Source: SIG603 sp963621245
GTDB taxonomy: Bacteria; Bacillota; Clostridia; Oscillospirales; Acutalibacteraceae
Reading direction: 5' to 3'
DNA: 64,000 nt
Assembly (NCBI GenBank): GCA_963621245.1
Contig: CAVFCW010000001.1
Span: 563,903 to 627,902, forward strand
Numbering within the stretch: the stretch's first letter is position 1; every line of letters begins with the position of its first letter. The position numbers were made by a program, and so were the translations under genes. Shown one piece after another: positions 58,408 to 64,000 of this stretch. Below the pieces are notes generated by a model, which made no database searches, was not told where the DNA came from, and saw only the letters and a list, made by a program, of their open reading frames with translations.

Positions 58408-60888
58408 ATGAATACAAACATATTTTTCGAAACCGACTGCGACAAAAACGATTCGGAGGAGCTGCACATACACGACCACGCCGAGCTTATATTCTCACTC
58501 TCGGGAAACTGTTCTGTTTTCAGCGAAAACAGAAGTTTTGTTTTAAAAAGCGAAGATTTCGCCGTGCTCAATCCATTTGAAACGCACCGCACGGTACGCG
58601 AAGAGGGTTGTCACACTCTTTCGCTTTACATACCGACCGAGGTTTTGAGCGACTGCGGAATCGGCACAATCGACTGCGTTTCTTCTCTTCAGCCGGAAAA
58701 AAAAGCCACTCTCGATTTAATCCGCATGCACCTTGCCAACATCTGGCAGGATTTTTCAGTCGACAAGGAAAAAATGCGCCTAAATATTCAGGCGGAACTT
58801 TTGGAGCTTTTAAGCATTCTCCTTCAGGATTTCACCGACGAAAACGAGAACAAAACCAAGCAATCCGACAAAAACAGAACGGACGCATTAAGAAAACAAA
58901 ACATTCTCCGTTTTGTCTGGGAGCATTACAGAGAAGAAATAAGCCTTTCTCTCGTGGCGGAAAAATTTCACCTCTCGGACGGATATTTCTCAAGACTTTT
59001 CACAGAAATGACGGGAAAAGTTTTTTCGTCTTATCTGCGTGAGATAAGACTGAATCACGCCAAAAATCTGATAGAATCGGGAGAATCCTCCGTCACGCTT
59101 GTCGCTTTCTCATCGGGATTCGGCAGCGTGAACACATTTATAGAAGCTTTCAAAAAGAAATTCGGCATAACTCCGGGCGCATATATACGAAAAAACGAGA
59201 AGAAAAAAAATCAAAAGGAAAACACAAAGCCGAAAAATCCGACTTCTTCAAAGTCGGACGGCATCTCTTACATAGGTCTTCTCAGATACCGTTCGGTAGA
59301 AAAAATCGGTGTGTCCTTAAGGCAATCGCAGTCCGAGATAATCGAGGCGAGTTTCTCCGAAAAAACGAAACCGCTTAACCGTGTGTGGAGCAAAAACATA
59401 GGAATCGGATACGCAAAAAATCTGTTTTGGGAAGTGATTCAGTACTCGGTAAAAAGAGCCGAGCGTGAACTTGAATTCGGAAGCTACCTGTTTCACGGCA
59501 TATATGACGACGAACTGCATATTTGTCAAAGAAATCAAGACGGCTCACTCTCGTTTAATTTTTACTACATAGATTTCGGTCTCAATTTTCTTGTGAACGA
59601 GATGCACATCACGCCGTGGATAGTCCTCGATTACACGCCAAAATGCCTTGCGGGAAATAACCCCATATTTTTCGGTACAAATGTGGTGAGTCTCCCCGAA
59701 AATCTCGATGAATGGCATAAACTTATCACCGAAACGCTAAAGCACTTTGTCGGCGTGTTCGGAAGAAAAGAAGTTGAGAAATGGAAATTCTCCATGGAAC
59801 AGGCGGTTCAGATTTCTGTCGGAAACATAAAACTCGAAGACTACAATCCGTTTTATCTCACTACTTTCCGTGCGATACGCTCCGTATTGCCAAATGCCGA
59901 TATATTCGCATTCGGACTTGACACGGGGCATATTTCTCTCAATCAGGAATTGTTCTCGGAGCTTTTGATTTACGCAAAAGAAAACAATGCTTTGCCGAAT
60001 CTTATCAGCGTACAAAGTTTTCTCTGCGATTTTAAAAACTCCGATAATCTTAACACCATTTACGACAAAAGCATTGATGAAGTTTATCCCATATCGGAAG
60101 ATCCCGACATTCTCTCAAAGGATCTCGATGTTATGAAAAGCACGATGAAAAGCCTCGGCATAGATATTCCCATATATATTATGATGTTCAACCCCGGTAT
60201 GTGGGGTCAGGCACCGGGCAACGACACCTGCTTTCACGGGGCGTGCATAGTTAAAAATGTAATTGAAAACCGAGACAAGGCAGATGTTTTCTGCATGGGC
60301 AATCTTACGGATTTCGGAGAAAAAATGCTTCCCGACAACACCATGTACCACGGCGGAAACGGACTTCTCACAAACCGCGCCATTCCAAAAGCGCCGTATT
60401 CTGCGGCTATACTTTTAAATAAACTTGTCGGCGATGTCCTCTCAGAGGGAGACGGCTACATTTTGACAAAAACCGACGACGACAAAGAGTTCTCTCTTCT
60501 TCTCTACTACTATTGTCCGTACAACCTAAGTCGTCACCGCCGAACGGTTCTCTCGCCGCTCGAAGAGACAAATTACGACCGCTACTATGAATTTGACGAC
60601 AAGGGCGCAAAGTCCGTGCGAATATTCCTAAAGGATCTCATTTCTGGAGCTTACACCCTCGAAACTTTCTCCGTTAACCGTGAGCACGGCTCAAGCTATG
60701 ACTCATGGATGCAAATGGGCGCACCCATGAAAACCGACAAGCTTTTGGGCTACCTTGAGTACCGCTCGATTTTTGAAATATCTGTAAGCCACGAAAATGC
60801 CGACGCCAACGGCGAGCTTATCATCTCGGCACTTCTCGAGCCGCACGAGGTGAGAGTGATTCACGGCACACTTCTCGAAAATATATAG
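58408..60888 (+). CDS. AraC-family regulator fused to a GH39-like domain
   Basis: 826 residues. N-terminal cupin (~1-75), AraC HTH pair (~165-265: SLSLVAEKFHLSDGYFSRLFTEM and SVTLVAFSSGFGSVNTFIEAFKKKFG), a Lys/Asn-rich linker (~268-290), then a GH39 beta-xylosidase-like barrel (~300-825). The catalytic positions look lost: GH39 WxFEVWNEP appears as WKFSMEQAV, and the nucleophile segment TEFN appears as MMFN. No signal peptide. The barrel is probably a sugar-sensing effector domain rather than an enzyme. Divergent from the GPH transporter, its likely target. Confidence 0.85.
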   Translation: MNTNIFFETDCDKNDSEELHIHDHAELIFSLSGNCSVFSENRSFVLKSEDFAVLNPFETHRTVREEGCHTLSLYIPTEVLSDCGIGTIDCVSSLQPEKKATLDLIRMHLANIWQDFSVDKEKMRLNIQAELLELLSILLQDFTDENENKTKQSDKNRTDALRKQNILRFVWEHYREEISLSLVAEKFHLSDGYFSRLFTEMTGKVFSSYLREIRLNHAKNLIESGESSVTLVAFSSGFGSVNTFIEAFKKKFGITPGAYIRKNEKKKNQKENTKPKNPTSSKSDGISYIGLLRYRSVEKIGVSLRQSQSEIIEASFSEKTKPLNRVWSKNIGIGYAKNLFWEVIQYSVKRAERELEFGSYLFHGIYDDELHICQRNQDGSLSFNFYYIDFGLNFLVNEMHITPWIVLDYTPKCLAGNNPIFFGTNVVSLPENLDEWHKLITETLKHFVGVFGRKEVEKWKFSMEQAVQISVGNIKLEDYNPFYLTTFRAIRSVLPNADIFAFGLDTGHISLNQELFSELLIYAKENNALPNLISVQSFLCDFKNSDNLNTIYDKSIDEVYPISEDPDILSKDLDVMKSTMKSLGIDIPIYIMMFNPGMWGQAPGNDTCFHGACIVKNVIENRDKADVFCMGNLTDFGEKMLPDNTMYHGGNGLLTNRAIPKAPYSAAILLNKLVGDVLSEGDGYILTKTDDDKEFSLLLYYYCPYNLSRHRRTVLSPLEETNYDRYYEFDDKGAKSVRIFLKDLISGAYTLETFSVNREHGSSYDSWMQMGAPMKTDKLLGYLEYRSIFEISVSHENADANGELIISALLEPHEVRVIHGTLLENI

Positions 60889-60907
60889 AATCACGGCGCA
60901 AACAGCC

Positions 60908-60941
60908 AAAAATCCCGATGCAAACGCATCGGGATTTTCTA
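60908..60941. terminator. Terminator of the AraC-GH39 gene
   Basis: Perfect 13-bp stem (60909-60921 with 60926-60938), 4-base loop, T-run. Confidence 0.88.
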
Positions 60942-60980
60942 TATTATGTTATATATTAAATGCAGCCATAAGCTTTCAAT

Positions 60981-61017
60981 AAAAACAGAGCCGCTGCGTA
61001 TTGAGTAACGGCTCTGT
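60981..61017 (-). terminator. Terminator of the P-loop kinase gene
   Basis: ACAGAGCCG/CGGCTCTGT stem with 15-base loop and TTTTT on the minus strand. The stem core is the same as in the hairpin at 6.7 kb. Confidence 0.75.
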
Positions 61018-61024
61018 TCTCAGT

Positions 61025-61513
61025 TTAGTCAAGCTTAGATAAATATTCGTATTCTTCCTTGCGGTTTTTAAAGACATAAATATCTTTATCGCTGTATTTT
61101 TTCAAAAGCTCATAGACTTTGGGAAGCTTGTCGGCAGAAAAATTACTAATCCACTCCATAAATTCTTCGTCCTCCTCAAGCTCAACCCAAGGCATATCCT
61201 CTCTCACCGTGCCGATTCTGTTTCTCACGCCCTCAAGACAAACATCCGTCGGAAAATCAAAGAGAAAAACAGTATCGCACTCCTTGAGTCTCATTTCGAG
61301 AGTTCTTAAATAATTTCCGTCAATTATCCACTCGTCACGGCAAAGAATTCCTCTTAGCTTATCGTCAAATTCTTCTTCCGATACATTGGTTCTGTCGGGT
61401 TTGTGCCATATCATATCAAGATAATAAAGATTTAGTCCCGTTTTATCTCTCAGCATTCTCGAAAACGTGCTTTTTCCCGCACCCGAACATCCGATAACAA
61501 TAACCTTTTTCAT
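61025..61513 (-). CDS. AAA-type P-loop kinase (adenylate-kinase/FlaR-like)
   Basis: 162 residues. Walker A GCSGAGKST at the N-terminus, LYYLDMIWHKP and DEWIIDGNYLRTLEMRL are hallmarks of the 'DNA topology modulation protein FlaR'/adenylate-kinase-like group; lid-like Arg in RNRIGTVRED. A nucleotide or small-molecule kinase of unknown substrate. Monocistronic. Confidence 0.88.
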   Translation of the reverse strand: MKKVIVIGCSGAGKSTFSRMLRDKTGLNLYYLDMIWHKPDRTNVSEEEFDDKLRGILCRDEWIIDGNYLRTLEMRLKECDTVFLFDFPTDVCLEGVRNRIGTVREDMPWVELEEDEEFMEWISNFSADKLPKVYELLKKYSDKDIYVFKNRKEEYEYLSKLD

Positions 61514-61640
61514 TTTTCTCTCCTTTCGGTCGGTGATGATAATTTATTTTGGGCAGTGATTTTATCACACGAAATTATTTTTGTCAATACGGCAAATCTT
61601 TAAAATTCCGTCAAGGAATACCAATATTCTTTTAAATGTG

Positions 61641-61668
61641 TTGTAATTCTGTGTAAATATGTTAAAAT
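61641..61668 (+). promoter_or_regulatory. Promoter of the SDR gene
   Basis: TTGTAA (61641-61646), 16-base spacer, TAAAAT (61663-61668). Confidence 0.6.
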
Positions 61669-61761
61669 ACTATCAAGGTGTTTCGGATTTAGAATTTTAG
61701 GTAATCTAACTCGAATACGCAAGAAAAAATAAATTTAAGTGAAACAAAGGAGCGTATTACT

Positions 61762-62562
61762 ATGGGATTTTTAACAGGTAAAACCGTCATAATCACAGGC
61801 GGCGGCAGATCGGTTCTCGACGACGGAAGATGCGGCTCAATCGGCTACGGCATCGCAACGGCATACGCTAAGGAGGGTGCAAACCTCGTTATCACGGGCA
61901 GAAACGTGCAAAAACTCGAGGACGCAAAGGCAGAGCTCGAAGAGAAATACGGCGTTAAGGTTCTTGCCGTTCAGGCAGACGTAAGCGCAGGCGCAGACAA
62001 CGAGGCTGTTGTCAATAATGTTGTAAAACAGGCTGTCGAAGCTTTCGGCGGCATTCAGGTTCTCATCAACAACGCTCAGGCATCGGCATCGGGCGTTACA
62101 ATTGCGGACCACACAACAGATCAGTTTAACCTTGCTCTTTATTCGGGACTTTATGCAGCATTCTATTACATGAAGGCTTGCTATCCTTACCTCAAGGAAT
62201 CAAAGGGAAGCGTTATCAACTTTGCATCCGGCGCAGGACTTTTCGGTAACTACGGCCAGTGCGCATACGCCGCCGCAAAAGAGGGTATTCGCGGACTTTC
62301 AAGAGTTGCCGCAACAGAATGGGGCCCCGACGGAATCAACGTCAACGTTGTTTGTCCACTCGCATGGACAGCTCAGCTCGATAAGTTTGAGAAAGCATAT
62401 CCCGAGGCATTCAAGGCAAACGTAAAGATGCCGCCTATGGGTCACTATGCAGACCCCGAAACCGAAATTGGCAGAGTTTGCGTTCAGCTTGCAACCCCCG
62501 ACTTCAAGTATCTTTCGGGTGAAACTCTCACTCTCGAGGGCGGCATGGGACTTCGTCCGTAA
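61762..62562 (+). CDS. SDR oxidoreductase resembling 12-alpha-hydroxysteroid dehydrogenase
   Basis: 266 residues. Classical SDR: cofactor motif TGGG...GSIGYGIA with an 8-10 residue insertion (RSVLDDGRC) in the Gly-rich loop, NNAQ (103-106), catalytic Ser156, Tyr169, Lys173. Arg47 after the second strand (ITGRN) favours NADP. Stretches such as INNAQASASG, YSGLYAAFYYM, FASGAGLFGN and the end GETLTLEGGMG match, from memory, the NADP-dependent 12-alpha-HSDH of Clostridium (bile-acid C12 oxidation). AAAGGAG nine bases before the ATG. The family is certain, the substrate probable only. Confidence 0.88.
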   Translation: MGFLTGKTVIITGGGRSVLDDGRCGSIGYGIATAYAKEGANLVITGRNVQKLEDAKAELEEKYGVKVLAVQADVSAGADNEAVVNNVVKQAVEAFGGIQVLINNAQASASGVTIADHTTDQFNLALYSGLYAAFYYMKACYPYLKESKGSVINFASGAGLFGNYGQCAYAAAKEGIRGLSRVAATEWGPDGINVNVVCPLAWTAQLDKFEKAYPEAFKANVKMPPMGHYADPETEIGRVCVQLATPDFKYLSGETLTLEGGMGLRP

Positions 62563-62576
62563 ACAAATCTAACAAA

Positions 62577-62613
62577 AACTCCGAGAAGGATTTTCCCTCT
62601 CGGAGTTAATTTT
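62577..62613. terminator. Bidirectional terminator, SDR / FNT channel
   Basis: Perfect 10-bp stem AACTCCGAGA/TCTCGGAGTT between convergent genes, with TTTTTA on the plus strand. Confidence 0.82.
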
Positions 62614-63461
62614 TATGCTTTTTTCTTTGATTTTGCCTTCTGAATGAAGTAGCACGGAACTCCTACAAAGACCATTCCGCCGAGGATGTTTCCGATTGTT
62701 ACGGGGATAAAGTTGTTAAGGCTTCCCAAAACGGTAAGATTGCTAATCTGCTCCGCCGTTATGCCATAAGCCTCTTTTGCCATCTCGACATAAGTCGGAT
62801 TTGTTGCAGCCAAAATTCCTGCCGGAATATAGAACATATTTGCAACGCAGTGCTCGAAACCGCCGACAACGAATGCGAGAATCGGGAAGAAAATTGCCCA
62901 TACCTTACCGGCAATATCAGATGCCGCAGCAGCCATAAGAACAGCAATGCAAACAAGAATGTTGCAAAGTATGCCTGATGTGATACCCTTAAGCGGTGTG
63001 ATTGCAACCTTGCCGACAGCAACTTTTATGGTGTATGCACCCAAAAGTCCGCTTGAATAATCGAGATTACCGGAATAGAAAACGAGGAAATCTATTATCA
63101 GCGCACCGATTAAATTGCTCAAATAGACAACGACAAGACTTCTTACGCAAGCGCCAACCGAAACCTTACCGCAAATAACGTCCATAACCATGAGGCAGTC
63201 GCCCGTGAAAAGCTCTCCGCCAACGAATACTATCATCATAAGTCCCACAGGGAAGATACAGCCCGCAACCGCACGGGAAATTCCCACATTGCTTATTGCG
63301 TGAACAGCCGTACTGCTCGTTGCGCCGCCAAGTGCGATAAATGCGCCGGCCATAATTCCGAGGAGCACCATTTTTCCGAACGGAAGCTGAGACTTTCTTT
63401 TTCCGCCCTCTAAAGTGGCGTCAATTACCTCTGCGGGGGTATTAAAATGTTGTTCTGTCAT
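62613..63461 (-). CDS. FocA/NirC-family formate/nitrite channel
   Basis: 282 residues, six membrane segments with the FNT fold. Hallmarks are GGELFTGDC (omega loop), LSNLIGALI, GFEHCVANMF with the central His of the pore, and NFIPVTIGNILGG. A pentameric channel in the cytoplasmic membrane moving formate, nitrite or hydrosulfide; in a fermenting anaerobe formate is likeliest. No pyruvate-formate lyase gene is adjacent. Weak ribosome-binding site (AAGAG). Confidence 0.93.
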   Translation of the reverse strand: MTEQHFNTPAEVIDATLEGGKRKSQLPFGKMVLLGIMAGAFIALGGATSSTAVHAISNVGISRAVAGCIFPVGLMMIVFVGGELFTGDCLMVMDVICGKVSVGACVRSLVVVYLSNLIGALIIDFLVFYSGNLDYSSGLLGAYTIKVAVGKVAITPLKGITSGILCNILVCIAVLMAAAASDIAGKVWAIFFPILAFVVGGFEHCVANMFYIPAGILAATNPTYVEMAKEAYGITAEQISNLTVLGSLNNFIPVTIGNILGGMVFVGVPCYFIQKAKSKKKA

Positions 63462-63787
63462 GTGTGTTTACTCTTCTTTCATTTTGCTTGATTTTTACTT
63501 ACCGTAATGCCCTACCGCAAACAGCAAAACAGTTCGGACATTCGCTATTAGATTATACAGAACAAAGGATGAAATTAAAAGTTAAATTTTTGTTTTTTAT
63601 AAATTATTTTCTATCGATAATGCAAAGTTTATGCATTTTCAAACAATTCATAGTATACAGCTATTGATAAAGCTGTTATTTAAAGCAAAAAACGCAATCC
63701 AAAAGCCGAGGTTTTATAAGGCAGTATAATAAAATTTAATAGAACTAAGGCATTGCAATGGCTGAAAAAGGCTTTGACTGTATGATA
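63462..63787. other. Gene-free gap before the IS element
   Basis: AT-rich. A TATAAT on the minus strand near 63550 may belong to the FNT gene, but its -35 is poor. Small hairpin ACAGCT/AGCTGT near 63657-63676. No supported gene. Confidence 0.45.
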
Positions 63788-64000
63788 TGTACCCTCTTTA
63801 CTGGACAAACCAGTAAGGAGGGTATTTTTATGCGTTATAGTTATGAATTTAAAAGAAATGCTGTTGAACTTTATCGACAAGGGAAGTGGCTAGATACACC
63901 ATCAGGTGTTAAGGAACAAAGTTTTCATGCAAAAGTTCGTGAGTGTGGACCTACGTCAATACCTTAGACACAAAAAGTTGAACATCTTCTCCCCATGTCT
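63788..64000 (+). mobile_element. Left end of an IS3-type insertion sequence (continues past the window)
   Basis: A near-perfect inverted repeat (63790-63804 with 63810-63824, 14 of 15 pairs) begins right after TG at 63788 and is followed by a transposase helper gene start. The right arm contains the gene's AAGGAGGG, so a transcript entering from outside would fold and hide the ribosome-binding site, a common IS safeguard. Confidence 0.7.
63830..64000 (+). pseudogene. IS3-family transposase OrfA (helix-turn-helix), apparently frameshifted and cut by the window edge
   Basis: ATG 63830 with AAGGAGGG nearby; encodes the OrfA-like N-terminus MRYSYEFKRNAVELYRQGKW and continues to KVREC before stopping at TAG 63965-63967. 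Similarity resumes in another frame (63939 onward: VDLRQYLRHKKLN, like the LRHKxxN region of IS3 OrfA proteins), which indicates a frameshift and an inactive copy. Only the first ~55 codons are visible. Confidence 0.65.

Noticed and set aside
1..64000. CRISPR array, prophage, toxin-antitoxin or defence island
   Set aside because: No spaced direct repeats, phage structural genes, or recognisable toxin, restriction or defence genes were seen in the window.

Overview
The window looks like a chromosomal segment of a low-to-mid GC, Gram-positive anaerobe of the Clostridia, most likely a gut Oscillospiraceae/Ruminococcaceae-type commensal. The reasons are strong Shine-Dalgarno sites (AGGAGG/GGAGG), sigma-A type TTGACA-N16/17-TATAAT promoters, Ser-rich lipoprotein linkers on the peptide-binding proteins, Na+-decarboxylase-type carriers, a formate/nitrite channel, and a short-chain dehydrogenase resembling clostridial bile-acid 12-alpha-hydroxysteroid dehydrogenases. 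Taxonomy is inferred from gene style, not from a marker gene. There is no tRNA, rRNA or CRISPR array that I can see.

Layout. 1-7.7 kb: the end of a polytopic membrane protein, an LTA-synthase-type phosphoglycerol transferase, a YtrA-like GntR/ABC-ATPase/permease operon whose promoter overlaps its presumed operator, and lexA with two SOS boxes. 7.7-16.8 kb: a complete oligopeptide ABC importer (two lipoprotein binding proteins, then BCDF) with a 983-base, promoter- and terminator-rich gap between the binding-protein gene and oppB. 17-22.6 kb: a DUF1858 protein, deoD, an EamA permease, a Cys-rich protein, and a CdaR-type regulator divergent from a MOFRL glycerate kinase. 22.6-27 kb: two MATE exporters flanking a yybP-ykoY (Mn2+) type riboswitch that controls an OadB-like carrier plus a 42-residue OadG-like subunit. 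27-38.7 kb: a three-gene esterase/serine hydrolase/GH123-like operon, a candidate structured RNA, a GNAT, an EF-G-like protein with a broken G4 motif, dtd, and a zinc-ribbon/pseudokinase/PASTA membrane protein. 38.7-45 kb: a 54-codon gene, a five-gene partner-switching operon (STAS, response regulator, two ATPase-like proteins, PP2C phosphatase) and tex. 45-54.2 kb: a HAD phosphatase, two more MATE exporters, an NBP35/Mrp ATPase, an orphan RNA with a CCUCC loop, and a CsbB/YfhO-type glycosylation pair. 54.2-64 kb: an MFS exporter behind a leader-peptide attenuator, a GPH sugar transporter and MBL hydrolase divergent from an AraC regulator fused to a GH39-like domain, a P-loop kinase, the 12-alpha-HSDH-like SDR, a FocA/NirC channel, and the left end of an IS element.

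How they fit together. Much of the segment is small-molecule traffic (peptide import, four MATE pumps, an MFS pump, DMT, GPH, FNT, OadB-like) combined with RNA-level control (riboswitch, attenuator, orphan RNAs, terminators between promoter and gene). Envelope functions recur: LTA synthase, CsbB/YfhO, and the PASTA pseudokinase. The most notable items are the attenuator on the MFS pump, the riboswitch-controlled mini decarboxylase-type carrier, the orphan anti-Shine-Dalgarno-loop RNA, and several enzymes whose catalytic motifs are degenerate (pseudokinase, EF-G-like, GH39 sensor). All calls come from reading the sequence; no database search was run.
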